A DNA stretch of 64,000 bases from Methylocystis hirsuta (GCF_003722355.1 NZ_QWDD01000001.1:2719001-2783000), one strand, 5' to 3'. Shown: positions 29,400 through 38,637, counted from the stretch's first letter. Made by a program: numbers and translations. Notes: generated by a model not told the origin, from the sequence alone.

Positions 29400-30662
29400 T
29401 TAGGGCATATCGCCGGCGACGAACTTCGGAATGACCGGTCCGCCGATTTCGGCCGCGAAGCGGCGACCCGTCGGCGAGAAGAACATCAAGAGGCCGCCGA
29501 TCTGGCTGTCGGTGTCGTAAGCCAGGTCAGACAGACGCTCGATGTCCCAACGCGCGTCCTGCACCTTCACGGCGATTTCCTTCGTCTCGCCCGGCGCGAT
29601 CGGCGTCGGGTCCGTCGACAGACCGCGGTCGGCCAACAGATAGTCCGGGAAGTCGGGCTTCGTCGTGAACACGTCAGGGTTCAGGAAGCGCAGGCCGGCC
29701 GCCGTATATTCGCCAAGGCGAAGCGGCTCGGAGGTCGTGTTCGTGACCTTGACGTTGATCGTCAGCTCACGGCCAGGAACCTTGTAGACGCCGCCGTTCA
29801 GATCGGCCGTCACGCGCTCCTTGCCGACGCCCGCCGTGCCGTCCGTAACGAGCGGCGTCAGAGGCTTCTGCAAGCCCGCCTGAAGCGGGATCGTGCGCGG
29901 GAAGGTCGAGTTGGTCACAGCGTAGCCGACGATCGTCGCCAGAATGGTCAACGCCAGCACAATCGCGCCAATCCGCTTGTCGTCGTCGGTCACCTGCTCG
30001 TCAACCTTGCCGGTGGCGACACGGAGATACGAAGCGATGATGCCCTTGCGAACGAACCAGAACAGGATCCACGCCGCGCCAACCGCGAGCCACGGCAGAT
30101 GCCACGCGTAAACGCGGCTGATGCCGTAGGTCTCGAGGTCGACCGTCGAGCCATCAAGCAACGTCACCGGATCGGTGAAGTCCTTCATGTCGCCCTTGAT
30201 CTCGATCCACTGGCCGGGGCCGATGATCGGACCGCCGCCCTCGACGTTGACCTGCGCATGAACATGCCAACGGCCCGCGCGACGACCGCGAAGGTTGATG
30301 GAGAAGGCGTAGTCGTTGCCAGGAACAAGCGACACCGAACGCGGCGCAAACTGCTCGCCGATGAACTGCGCCGTGCGAACCAGAACCGGACCGGGCTCGC
30401 CGGCGTTCAGGAACGACACGCGCGGATTGGCGACCGCTTGCGGCCAGGCCGAGAACACATGGATCTTGCCCGACAGCACCATCTCTTCATTGACGTTCAC
30501 CGTCGTCTTCGACCACTGAACGTCATACCAGTTCAACGTGCGCATCCGAAGAAACGCCTGCTGAGACTTTTCGCCGTGCGCCGACGCAGGAGCAACAGCT
30601 CCCAGGGTCGCCGCCACAGCCGCCGCCGCGCCAATCGCGGCGAGCTTGACGAACTTTTTCAT
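29400..30662 (-). CDS. pmoB: Particulate methane monooxygenase subunit B
   Basis: A 420-residue subunit with two periplasmic cupredoxin-like domains joined by membrane helices. The start at 30662 (MKKFVKLAAIGAAAAVAATL) gives a signal peptide ending APASA, leaving an N-terminal His (HGEKSQQAFLRMRTLNWYDV). The HVHAQ pair further on completes the copper site formed in known pMMO by the amino-terminal His and two later histidines. Membrane helices lie near residues 185-205 and 230-250. GGGAGG precedes the start. Last gene of pmoCAB, with a strong terminator just after. Confidence 0.98.
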   Translation of the reverse strand: MKKFVKLAAIGAAAAVAATLGAVAPASAHGEKSQQAFLRMRTLNWYDVQWSKTTVNVNEEMVLSGKIHVFSAWPQAVANPRVSFLNAGEPGPVLVRTAQFIGEQFAPRSVSLVPGNDYAFSINLRGRRAGRWHVHAQVNVEGGGPIIGPGQWIEIKGDMKDFTDPVTLLDGSTVDLETYGISRVYAWHLPWLAVGAAWILFWFVRKGIIASYLRVATGKVDEQVTDDDKRIGAIVLALTILATIVGYAVTNSTFPRTIPLQAGLQKPLTPLVTDGTAGVGKERVTADLNGGVYKVPGRELTINVKVTNTTSEPLRLGEYTAAGLRFLNPDVFTTKPDFPDYLLADRGLSTDPTPIAPGETKEIAVKVQDARWDIERLSDLAYDTDSQIGGLLMFFSPTGRRFAAEIGGPVIPKFVAGDMP

Positions 30663-30824
30663 CGATAAACCTCCCAGGTTCCTCTTCCCGGCCGCCGCCT
30701 CGCGCGCCAACCGGTCTTGTCTCTCGCAGCGGACCTTGGCTTTTAAAAAAAGCTCACAGTCCGCCGCTCTTCTTTCTTGCAGGCCGCCGCGGCGCCGCTT
30801 CAGCGCCGCAGCAAGCGACGTGGC
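30663..30824 (-). promoter_or_regulatory. pmoA-pmoB intergenic segment with hairpin
   Basis: A 162-bp spacer. GCGGCGC (30789-30795) pairs with GCGCCGC (30803-30809) 16 bp after the pmoA stop, and a T7 run occurs further on, on the minus strand at about 30746-30752. It looks like an mRNA processing or partial-termination element inside the operon. Confidence 0.45.
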
Positions 30825-31583
30825 TTAGATCGTGTCGATGATCTTGGTCGTCGAATACCAACGGCCCATGAACCACCACAGGAAGTACACCATCATCGAG
30901 ACGAAGCCCGAGAAGAACGCCGCAACCGGCACAACGTCCTTACCGAAGGTGCGCAGCGTGCCGCGCTCGACCATGCGGATATATTCCGGCATCGACGTGC
31001 GGACGAAGTGGAAGCCGATCAGATCCGCAAGCGTCATCAGCTGACCATGCTGCTCCGTCGCCTGATGGAACGCCGCAATCGCCGGCCAGTTGTTCGGGTA
31101 GAACAACAGACCCCAGCCCAGCGAACCAACAATCGCCGTGATCACATAGGAGCCCGACAGAAGCAGGATCACGTCAAGCCAGATCGCCGGAACGATCAGA
31201 GCGGACGGGAACACAAGGCTGATCGGGAAGTAGGTCCAGCCCCAGAAGTTGACGTAGCGGTTGATCCACTCGCCAACCAGCAGGCCAAGAGCCGCGAACA
31301 CCGCGCCGAACGGCAGACGGAAGTTCACCCACCAGAACGCCTGCGCCGCGGCGCAGAAGGTCACGCCGAGAATCGGCACCACCGTCGGCCACATACGACG
31401 ATCCTTCCAGTCAACCCAGAAGTCCCAGTCGCCCGCCGTCAGCATGAAGTGGACGTGGTAGCCGCCAAGAACGGCGAAGAACAGAAGAACAAGAAGCATC
31501 CAGTCGACCGTCTGAACGCAACCCGCCGCCTCGGCGACGGAGTTGAACGGACCGACCGCCCCCCCGCTTTTCGATTGTGACAT
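30825..31583 (-). CDS. pmoA: Particulate methane monooxygenase subunit A
   Basis: A 252-residue integral membrane subunit, exact family length, MSQSKSGGAVGPFNSVAEAA onward. It contains the marker segments GDWDFWVDWKDRRMWPT and LTLADLIGFHFVRTSMPEYI (last one read LMTLADLIGFHFVRTSMPEY), used worldwide to identify methanotrophs. The sequence looks like conventional PmoA1 of Methylocystis/Methylosinus rather than PmoA2 or a type I form. GGAGAAGAG precedes the ATG at 31583. Middle gene of pmoCAB. Confidence 0.98.
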   Translation of the reverse strand: MSQSKSGGAVGPFNSVAEAAGCVQTVDWMLLVLLFFAVLGGYHVHFMLTAGDWDFWVDWKDRRMWPTVVPILGVTFCAAAQAFWWVNFRLPFGAVFAALGLLVGEWINRYVNFWGWTYFPISLVFPSALIVPAIWLDVILLLSGSYVITAIVGSLGWGLLFYPNNWPAIAAFHQATEQHGQLMTLADLIGFHFVRTSMPEYIRMVERGTLRTFGKDVVPVAAFFSGFVSMMVYFLWWFMGRWYSTTKIIDTI

Positions 31584-31822
31584 CACTCTTCTCCTTGGTG
31601 TTTCTCGAACCCGTAAAGCCCGAGTTCTTTCCTTATGGCCTCCGGCAGGCCTTCCCGCCGCCGGCGCCCGGACGGCGGAGCTCCCGCCGGCCGCATCCTT
31701 AAAGCCCTTCGCCCCCGATCGACCCAGAGCCCGAAGACCCCTGCTCGACCGCAACAAGCCAACCCACGCGCCAAAGCGACAGGCAAAAGCTCTCTGGTTT
31801 TCGCGAAAAGCTCAGAGCCAGA

Positions 31823-31848
31823 CGCCGCCCGCCGCGAAGCGGGCGGCG
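31823..31848 (-). promoter_or_regulatory. Strong hairpin immediately after pmoC
   Basis: CGCCGCCCGC (31823-31832) and GCGGGCGGCG (31839-31848) form a perfect 10-bp stem with a 6-base loop, ending 11 bases after the pmoC stop. No T run follows on the minus strand, so it is more likely an mRNA-stabilising or processing hairpin than a terminator. Confidence 0.6.
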
Positions 31849-31858
31849 AAGTCTCGGA

Positions 31859-32629
31859 TTACTCGGTCAGGAGGGCGACGCCTTCCTTGCCGATCAGACG
31901 CTGAACGTTGATCAGCAGCTGAAGCACGACGCCGAACACGCCGAGCGCCATCCAGCCGAAGAACACGAAGCCCCAATGCAGCGGCGCAACGAACAGTTCT
32001 TCCATGAACCAGAACGTGTGGCCCCATTCATTCAGGCCGACGTTCGGGATGATCATGAACGGGCCAATCGCCACGATCAGATAGGCCACCGAATAGCCCT
32101 TGGCGAAATACGGAAGACGCGTCTTCGCATAGAAGAAGCCGCCAACCGCGATCACCGAGTAGATCGGGTAGCTCATGTAGAACTCGATGATGTGCGACGG
32201 CGTGAAGTCCGTGTCGCGAATCACCGTCATGTGCCAGGTGCCGTCCTGCTCCGTGAAGAACGACGCGCCCCAGTAAATGGCCGCGGCGTAAACCACCAGC
32301 CACTGCACCTCAACCACCAGGCGGCGCATTTCTTCGCGCGCCGTCAACGTCGAGAAGTCGCGCGTGCGCGTCTTCCAAAGAAAGCCCGCAAGGCCAATGC
32401 CAGAGATCAGCTCAAGCGGAATCTCGGTCCATAGGATCGACATCCAATAGGTCTGGAACTCCGGCGCAAACGAGTCCAGGCCAGCGCGCCAGCCATAAAT
32501 CTGCTCGTAAATGCGAACGACCAGATAGAACCCGTTCAGAACGGCCAAGCCGATCCACATGCCCTTAAGGTCTACTACAGCTTCCGTGCCAGCAGCAGCC
32601 CGGGCTGCTGTGTCAGTCGTTGAGCTCAT
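31859..32629 (-). CDS. pmoC: Particulate methane monooxygenase subunit C
   Basis: A 256-residue membrane subunit. The start at 32629 (MSSTTDTAARAAAGTEAVVD) has a perfect GGAGGAGAAGGG just upstream; the longer frame is rejected. Six or so membrane helices; the conserved metal-ligand region DFTPSHIIEFYMSYP, with Asp and His of the PmoC copper site, is intact. First gene of pmoCAB. The 275-bp gap to pmoA, with its hairpin, may set the subunit ratio. Confidence 0.98.
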   Translation of the reverse strand: MSSTTDTAARAAAGTEAVVDLKGMWIGLAVLNGFYLVVRIYEQIYGWRAGLDSFAPEFQTYWMSILWTEIPLELISGIGLAGFLWKTRTRDFSTLTAREEMRRLVVEVQWLVVYAAAIYWGASFFTEQDGTWHMTVIRDTDFTPSHIIEFYMSYPIYSVIAVGGFFYAKTRLPYFAKGYSVAYLIVAIGPFMIIPNVGLNEWGHTFWFMEELFVAPLHWGFVFFGWMALGVFGVVLQLLINVQRLIGKEGVALLTE

Positions 32630-33227
32630 ACCCTTCTCCTCCAATGTGCTCCCAGGGAATTGCGCGTGACCGGTATCGCTCCGCCTCCCACAACGGAGCC
32701 GCTTCGTCCTCGTTTCGTAAAGCAAAGCGAAAGCGCGTCTTCTTCTAAAAACACGCAAAACCGCCCTTGTCTGCCGCAGCCTTCCCGAACATTCCAGAAA
32801 ATCCCCCCGCCCACAGGCGAGCAAATCATTCCAAAATCCCCGGAACCCGGCTGCTTGTTGTTATCGGACGAAAACCGACGTCGCCGCCTAAGCCAAAATC
32901 TACAAATCCGCCCCCTTGAAAGAGCAGACCGCAGACCCAGCTCAGCGTGCCGCAACATTCCAATAACCCCCAATATTCACAATACCCGTTAGTATAGAGG
33001 AAAACAATCTATCGAATAGCTAATGCAACCCTAGTGGATGGTGTCATAACCACTCTTACAGGTTGGGTAGGACTGCGAACGCGCGTGTGGTCGGATGAGT
33101 AATCTCGCTTGGTATCAGTTGCTTAAGCAGCGTGGCGCCATCGGCAGCAATTTTTTGGCATAACCGTGGCTGTTTGTGGCGGTCTCCTCGCCAGTTGGAC
33201 AGACCCTCTTGCGCAATCGACCGGAAC
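32630..33227 (-). promoter_or_regulatory. pmoCAB promoter and leader region
   Basis: A 598-bp region with no supported gene upstream of pmoC. An AT-rich patch at about 32950-33030 contains TATACT on the minus strand (32991-32996), a good -10 element, with CTATTC 17 bp upstream as a weak -35. That would give a leader of about 350 bases. A 78-codon frame at 33056-33292 is probably chance. Confidence 0.45.
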
Positions 33228-34667
33228 TCACGGCGCGACCAGGGCATTGCGCAGATCCGTCGCCCTCGCGTCGCGCTTGGAAAGCGGCGCAACGCCGAAG
33301 CGGAGCTCGATCGTGCGCAGCACGGACAGGGTGTCGTAGACAGTCTTGTCGACGAAGCCCTTCTTGGCGAAGGGAGAAATGATCAGCGTCGGCACGCGGA
33401 TGCCGGGACCGTAGTCGTCTCTTTTGGGCGGCGCGACGTGATCCCAGAACCCGCCATTTTCATCGGCCGTGACGATGATCAGCATGTCGACCCAATTGGG
33501 GCTCTTGCGCAGCCTTGCGACGACGTCCGCGACATGAGCGTCGCCGGCGGCGAGATCCGAATAATCCGGATGCCCGTTGAACACGCCGAGAGGCTTGCAA
33601 AAGCTCACCTGCGGCAGATCGCCTTCGTCAATGGCTTTGTAAAATTCGTCGGCGTCCTTGAGGTTGTTGCGGCCGTTCTGGCCCGGCGCGTAATTGGCGA
33701 AATAGGCGAACGGCTGATGGTGAGTCTGAAAAAAGTCGGGCTTGCCTTCGCCATAAGGCTTGAGGCGCCCCTCGACGACGTCGCGCCAGCCGCCCGCGTA
33801 CCAGGCCCAAGTGACGCCCTTCTCGGTCATGCGATCGCCGATCGTCGGCAAATGCGATGGCGGAAGCCGCTCCTGCGCTTCCGTCCTGTCATGCTTCGAC
33901 ACCGGATTTCCCGGCTGAAGCGTTCCAATCGCCTCCAGTTTCTTGGTCAGCGGGGCGAGGTTCATATGGCGCGGCGGGCCGTCGAGCACGCTTCGCGGCG
34001 AGTCGGGCTGTCGAGCGCGAATGACGAGCGCCGCCCCCTTGGCGTCCTTGATGGCGTCGAGCTTCGGATCGAATTTCTTTTTCGTTGCTTCAACCGGATT
34101 GTCGAAGACCGGCGCGCAGCCGCAGATAAGGAAGAAATGGTTGAGCATCGAGCCGCCGAACGCCGCGTGAAAGAAATGGTCGGCGAGGGTGAATTCCTTC
34201 GCCAGGGCCCATTGTTTCAGCTGTGAACCGTCGTAATAGCCCATGACCAGCGCGCCGGCGTTCGACGCCTCGACGAAACGGTCCATTTTTCCGCCGTCGA
34301 TCTGCTCCTGCTCGAGATAGAAATCATGCACCGGGTCCATGGTGTGACCATCGATGTCGACATAAGGCTCGAGGCGAAACGGCGCGTTGGGCAAGCGTCG
34401 CGGGAAGCGATCGTCCCATCGGGGACGCGGCAGCGCGGGCAGCGGGCTTCCGTCAAAATCCACTTGTGGCGGGTGCTGAGCCGAGTTGACGCCCTCGGCG
34501 TCCGGAAACAGCCCGAACACATGGTCGAAGCTGCGATTTTCAGTGAAAATGACAACGACATGGCCAATTCGCGCGAAAGGATTTTCTTGGTCCTGCGCCT
34601 CGGCGCATGCGCAGGTCGCGGCCGCACACATGGCCAGCGAGATTACGAATCGTCCGACAGCTTTCAT
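33228..34667 (-). CDS. AcpA/phospholipase C-family phosphoesterase
   Basis: A 479-residue exported enzyme of the PF04185 phosphoesterase family. The start at 34667 gives a signal peptide MKAVGRFVISLAMCAAATCA cleaved near CAEA. Signatures: HVVVIFTENRSFDHVFG with the metal Glu-Asn and the nucleophile region, TLADHFFHAAFGGSMLNHFF, and VTADENGGFWDHVAPP. Family members are acid phosphatases or phospholipases C; the substrate here is unknown. It is 116 bp downstream of the diheme peroxidase gene on the same strand, likely cotranscribed with it, and lies just upstream of the pmoC promoter region. Confidence 0.85.
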   Translation of the reverse strand: MKAVGRFVISLAMCAAATCACAEAQDQENPFARIGHVVVIFTENRSFDHVFGLFPDAEGVNSAQHPPQVDFDGSPLPALPRPRWDDRFPRRLPNAPFRLEPYVDIDGHTMDPVHDFYLEQEQIDGGKMDRFVEASNAGALVMGYYDGSQLKQWALAKEFTLADHFFHAAFGGSMLNHFFLICGCAPVFDNPVEATKKKFDPKLDAIKDAKGAALVIRARQPDSPRSVLDGPPRHMNLAPLTKKLEAIGTLQPGNPVSKHDRTEAQERLPPSHLPTIGDRMTEKGVTWAWYAGGWRDVVEGRLKPYGEGKPDFFQTHHQPFAYFANYAPGQNGRNNLKDADEFYKAIDEGDLPQVSFCKPLGVFNGHPDYSDLAAGDAHVADVVARLRKSPNWVDMLIIVTADENGGFWDHVAPPKRDDYGPGIRVPTLIISPFAKKGFVDKTVYDTLSVLRTIELRFGVAPLSKRDARATDLRNALVAP

Positions 34668-34783
34668 TGACAGGCGTCCTCCGCGCGGCGCGACGCCGCG
34701 CGGAGAATTTAATTGGCGACGCCGCACGATTTGTGACGGCGCCGTCTTCCTTTCATTTTAGCGGGCGTTTCGCTCAAGTCCGC

Positions 34784-35821
34784 TTACTGGGGGAGCGGCG
34801 TGTCCTTGGTGCGTGGCGGCAGCACCGGATAAACCGCCTTAGGCTGGTCGCCATTCAGAGTCCCGAGGAATGCGACGATCGCCTTGATGTCCGGATCGGA
34901 GAAATTTTCGCCGAGCTGGTCTTTGGCCATCAGGTCGACCGCCTCTTCCAGAGTCCAGACGGTGCCGGTGTGGAAGTAAGGCGCGCGCAACGCCACATTG
35001 CGCAGGGGCGCAGAGCGGAAGACGAAATCGTCCGCTGCGTCATTGGTGACCTTGGAGCGGCCCTTATCAGCGACGGGCATGATCTCGACGCCCGGCTTTT
35101 GAGCGACCCCGAAGGGGAAATAGCCGTTGCCGCCGATGTTGACGCCGCCGTGACAAGCGGCGCAGCCCTTGTCGATGAAAAGACGCAGGCCTTTTTTCTC
35201 AACGTCATTGAGCGCGTTGACGTCGCCCTTCAGGAACTTGTCGAATGGCGCGTTCGGCGTCGTCAGCGTCGCCTCGAAAGCCTCGATGGCCTTCGCCATG
35301 TTGTCGAAACTGACCGGCTTGGGGTCCGCCGGAAAGGCGGCCTTGAACTCCGCAACATAGGCCGGCATGCTATTCAGCATCTTTTCGACCTGCGCCGGCG
35401 TGTTGTTCATTTCGACGTCGGCCTGGACCGGGCCTTTCGCTTGCGCCTTAAGGTCGACGGCGCGCCCATCCCAAAATTGCGCGACGTTGAATACGGCGTT
35501 GAGCACGGTCGGCGCGCGGCGCGGTCCCTTCGCCCAGCCGTGGCCGATCGACGTCGGGCCGGCGTCAACGCCGCCGGTTCCGAGATTGTGACAGCTGTTG
35601 CAGCTGATGATCTGACTCTTGGAAAGCCGCGGATCGAAAAAGAGCTTGCTGCCGAGGTCGATCTTGGCCGGCGTGATCTCGTTATTCTTGACGACGCTCG
35701 CGACGCTCGCGGCGTCGATCGGCTTGAAGACCGCGTTGGCGTCGGCGCGCAAATCGCCCGCGACGGCCATGGCCGGCGCCAGCAGAGTCGCTGCGAGCGC
35801 GGCGAACCTGGTCAAATACAT
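34784..35821 (-). CDS. Diheme cytochrome c peroxidase (CcpA/MauG superfamily)
   Basis: A 345-residue periplasmic protein with a signal peptide ending AVAG and two c-haem motifs, CNSCH at 74-78 and CAACH at 220-224. The segment RRAPTVLNAVFNVAQFWDGR is typical of bacterial cytochrome c peroxidases, and RSAPLRNVALRAPYFHTG closes the second haem domain. It would reduce H2O2 with electrons from a small cytochrome. Divergent from the second diheme gene. Confidence 0.9.
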   Translation of the reverse strand: MYLTRFAALAATLLAPAMAVAGDLRADANAVFKPIDAASVASVVKNNEITPAKIDLGSKLFFDPRLSKSQIISCNSCHNLGTGGVDAGPTSIGHGWAKGPRRAPTVLNAVFNVAQFWDGRAVDLKAQAKGPVQADVEMNNTPAQVEKMLNSMPAYVAEFKAAFPADPKPVSFDNMAKAIEAFEATLTTPNAPFDKFLKGDVNALNDVEKKGLRLFIDKGCAACHGGVNIGGNGYFPFGVAQKPGVEIMPVADKGRSKVTNDAADDFVFRSAPLRNVALRAPYFHTGTVWTLEEAVDLMAKDQLGENFSDPDIKAIVAFLGTLNGDQPKAVYPVLPPRTKDTPLPQ

Positions 35822-36213
35822 CCCTTACTCCTGCAGTTGATTTGCGGAGGCGCCGTTTCGCGCCGCGAGGAAGGCCTCTCTGCGGACGTCAGCTACCACA
35901 GCCACGCTGCCGGCGGAAGGGCGCCTGAGCAGTGACCCTGTTTAAAAACAGTCCAGTGTAGCATGAACACGACTTGAAGAGCGTCGCGCCAAAAACGGAA
36001 CGCCAAGCACAGCCCAAGCATGAGATCGTGCGGTTTATTGCGTCACTCTAATGCAATGCACAATCATTACTCGTCATGACGGATATTCGTCCGGCGAGTT
36101 CTTTTACGCCCGCGCCGAGCGTCACAGCCATGACTTGCCCTGCCGCTAAAAGCAGAGCAAACTTAACGTGAAAACAAAAGCCGGCGAGAAGCCGAGCGGT
36201 CGCGGAGGGGCTC
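35822..36213. promoter_or_regulatory. Divergent promoter region between the two diheme genes
   Basis: A 392-bp gap between divergently transcribed peroxidase genes. It should carry both promoters and perhaps the operators of the LuxR-type regulator encoded nearby. No clear inverted-repeat operator stood out. Confidence 0.4.
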
Positions 36214-37362
36214 ATGGCGCGCGTTCCTAAGTTTCGCAAATCCGTTGAGGCGGCGCTTGTCGCGCTTCCGCTTGCGGCGCTGCTCGCCGCCGGCGGCTGG
36301 GCGATGGCTGAGCCGCTCGGCCTGCCAAAAGTCCCCATCCCGGCGGACAATCCGCAGTCGCCGGAAAAGATCGCGCTCGGCGACAAGCTGTTCCATGACG
36401 CGCGCTTCTCGATCGACGGCACGGTGAGCTGCTCGACCTGTCACAACGACAAGAAGGCGTTCACCGACAGCCCGCTGCGCGTCTCGGAGGGCCATCACAA
36501 GCTGACCGGCACCCGCAACGCTCCGACGGTCATCAACGCGGCCTATTACACCTCGCAGTTCTGGGACGGGCGCTCGATCTCGCTGGAGGATCAGTCGCAG
36601 CACCCGATGGTCAACCCCGTCGAAATGGGGCTGCCCGATCACGAGCCGGTGCTCAAGATCGTTCGTGAAGATCCCGCCTATGTCGAGGGCTTCAAGAAGG
36701 CGTTCGGCAAGAGCGGTCGCGATGTGACGATGGATGACGTCAAGAAGGCGATCGCGAGCTTCGAGCGCACGGTCATCTCGGGCGATTCGCCCTTCGACAA
36801 ATGGTATTTCGGCGGCGACCGCAACGCCATCAGCGATCAGGCCAAGCGCGGCTTCGACCTTTATGTCGGCCAGGGCCGCTGCGTCTCCTGCCATGTCATC
36901 GAACAGACGCAGGCGCTCTTCACCGACAATCGGTTCCACAATATCGGCGTCGGCATCAACCGCATTCAAAACGACGTCCCGCGCCTCGCCGCCGAATTCC
37001 TCAAGGCCAAAGCGGCGGGCGCCTCCGTCGACAAGACGGTGCTCGCCGATCCGAAAGTCTCCGACCTCGGCCGCTTCGCCGTGACGAACGCTTTCGACGA
37101 GATCGGCGCTTTCAAAACCACGACGCTGCGCAATATCGCGATGACCGCGCCTTACATGCACGACGGCTCGCTCAAAACGCTCAAAGATGTCGTCAAGCAT
37201 TACAACGAGGGCGGCAAAAGCCCCGGCGATCCGTGGCCGGTCAACCCTTATCTCTCAGGCGGCATCCGGCCGTTGGATCTGAAGGATCAGCAGATCGACG
37301 ATCTCGTCGCCTTCCTGGAGACGCTGACGAGCCCCGCTTATGTGACGGCGCAGACAAAATAA
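36214..37362 (+). CDS. MauG-like diheme cytochrome c protein
   Basis: A 382-residue exported protein with an N-terminal signal/anchor ending WAMA. The two haem motifs are CSTCH at 73-77 and CVSCH at 223-227, with FWDGRSISLEDQSQHPMVNP and FHNIGVGINRI. The latter pattern is closer to the MauG/MbnH branch than the neighbour encoded at 34784. That branch includes peroxide-using enzymes that modify partner proteins, but classical peroxidase activity cannot be excluded. It is 72 bp upstream of the metallophosphoesterase gene and is probably the head of that operon. Confidence 0.88.
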   Translation: MARVPKFRKSVEAALVALPLAALLAAGGWAMAEPLGLPKVPIPADNPQSPEKIALGDKLFHDARFSIDGTVSCSTCHNDKKAFTDSPLRVSEGHHKLTGTRNAPTVINAAYYTSQFWDGRSISLEDQSQHPMVNPVEMGLPDHEPVLKIVREDPAYVEGFKKAFGKSGRDVTMDDVKKAIASFERTVISGDSPFDKWYFGGDRNAISDQAKRGFDLYVGQGRCVSCHVIEQTQALFTDNRFHNIGVGINRIQNDVPRLAAEFLKAKAAGASVDKTVLADPKVSDLGRFAVTNAFDEIGAFKTTTLRNIAMTAPYMHDGSLKTLKDVVKHYNEGGKSPGDPWPVNPYLSGGIRPLDLKDQQIDDLVAFLETLTSPAYVTAQTK

Positions 37363-37434
37363 CCGCGAGACCAAAGCGCAGGAGAGAACAAGCGGCGTCG
37401 CCACGAAAGCGCGAAGCCGCGAGGGAGGATAGAA

Positions 37435-38508
37435 ATGACCAGACTCATCACCCGACGCAGCGTGATCGCCGCCGGCGCCGCCGCCGGAACGCTCACGACC
37501 CTGCCGATCTCCATGGTGCGCCTCGCCTTCGGCGGAACGCGCGAGGATTTCAGCTTCACCTATATTTCCGATTCGCACATTCAGCAGATCAAGGGCGCAA
37601 GTTTCGTGCGCAACTGGGACATGGGCCTGAAGCGCGCCGTCGCCGAAGCCAATCTCATCCTCCCTGAAGCAGATTTCGTCATGTTCGGCGGCGATCTCGC
37701 GCAGCTCGGCAAGAAGGAGGAGCTCGACCACGGCGGCGAGATGCTTTCGCATGTGAAAGGCAAGCTCCACTGCGTCATGGGCGAGCATGACTATTATCTC
37801 GACCTCGGCGAATATTGGTCGAAGCTCTATGGTCCGCAGTGGTACAGCTTCGACCATAAGGGCGTACATTTCGTCGTGTTGAATTCGATTCTCACGACGG
37901 ATGAATGGACGTTTCATCGGTGGCCGTCGGCCGAGCAGCGCATGCTCGAGATGGCCGGCCTGGACAATCCGAACGGCTCGCCGTTCATGGTCGGCGAAAA
38001 GCAGCGCGCCTGGCTCAAGGATGATCTCGACAAAGTGTCCAAGGACACGCCGCTCATCGTCTTCTCGCATTCGCCGCTGCAGAAGATCTACAAGGGCTGG
38101 AATTTCTGGACCGACGACGCCGAGCAGGTGCAGGAGCTGTTGCAGCCGTTCAAGACCGTCAATGTGATCTACGGCCATGTGCACCAGATCCAGTACAATC
38201 AGATCGGCAACATCGCCTTCAATGCGGTGATGGCGACGGCCTGGCCCTGGCCATATCCCGACACCTATGCGCAAGCCGGCGCGCATGTGCCTGTGCTGAC
38301 GGTTCCGATGAACCGCGCTGACCCCTTCTTCGAACGCGACGCCACAGGCTGGCAGATGATCGACGTCAACTCCGGCCGCGTCACCGCGCGCTATCAGCTG
38401 TGGGACAACCAGGAGCGCGTCGTCGGCTACGATCCGAGGCTCGGGAAGCCCGTCGACAAGCGATATCAAGAGGCGATCGTCCGCAAGGCGCCGCAGCTGC
38501 ATTACTAG
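37435..38508 (+). CDS. Tat-exported calcineurin-like metallophosphoesterase
   Basis: A 357-residue protein. The N-terminus MTRLITRRSVIAAGAAAGTL is a twin-arginine signal. All dimetal motifs are visible: ISDSHI, GGDLAQLG, GEHDYY (a variant of GNHE), FSHSPL and YGHVHQIQ. It acts in the periplasm on an unknown phosphoester. GGGAGGATAGAA lies upstream of the ATG. Its placement between a diheme protein and a cytochrome c is unusual for a simple phosphate-scavenging enzyme. Confidence 0.9.
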   Translation: MTRLITRRSVIAAGAAAGTLTTLPISMVRLAFGGTREDFSFTYISDSHIQQIKGASFVRNWDMGLKRAVAEANLILPEADFVMFGGDLAQLGKKEELDHGGEMLSHVKGKLHCVMGEHDYYLDLGEYWSKLYGPQWYSFDHKGVHFVVLNSILTTDEWTFHRWPSAEQRMLEMAGLDNPNGSPFMVGEKQRAWLKDDLDKVSKDTPLIVFSHSPLQKIYKGWNFWTDDAEQVQELLQPFKTVNVIYGHVHQIQYNQIGNIAFNAVMATAWPWPYPDTYAQAGAHVPVLTVPMNRADPFFERDATGWQMIDVNSGRVTARYQLWDNQERVVGYDPRLGKPVDKRYQEAIVRKAPQLHY

Positions 38509-38618
38509 AGCGCTTCCCGATCACATGGAATCATGTGATCGATAAGGAATCGCTCAAAAGCAAAATGTTGGAGCAGGTTCTCATCGAAAAAGTCTGTCAA
38601 CTTTTTCGGAACCGGCTC
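38508..38618. repeat. Double-hairpin intergenic repeat element
   Basis: Two consecutive imperfect palindromes: 38508-38555 (arms GAGCGCTTCCCGATCACATG and CATGTGATCGATAAGGAAT continuing to CGCTC) and 38571-38618 (arms GAGCAGGTTC...GAAAAAGT and ACTTTTTCGGAACCGGCTC). This resembles the mosaic REP-type repeats scattered through Rhizobiales genomes. It starts at the stop codon of the metallophosphoesterase gene and ends 20 bp before the cytochrome gene. Confidence 0.75.
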
Positions 38619-38637
38619 TGGGTTGAGGAGAATGACG

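Noticed and set aside
29070..30668. A 532-codon plus-strand frame opposite pmoB
   Set aside because: It is antisense to pmoB and its composition (very Arg-rich) is typical of a shadow frame in GC-rich DNA.
33056..33292. A 78-codon minus-strand frame between pmoC and the phosphoesterase gene, with a coding-like tail (LLKQLIPSEITHPT)
   Set aside because: No recognised family, no clear ribosome binding site, and it overlaps the 3' end of the phosphoesterase gene; it may be a gene remnant but cannot be supported.
34784..37362. Methanobactin-associated MbnH/MbnP pair
   Set aside because: The diheme proteins are of the right superfamily, but no MbnP-like partner or methanobactin precursor gene is visible nearby.
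38521..38540. The short palindrome TCACATGGAATCATGTGA as a specific operator
   Set aside because: It is the inner part of a larger double-hairpin repeat element, so a repeat is the simpler explanation.
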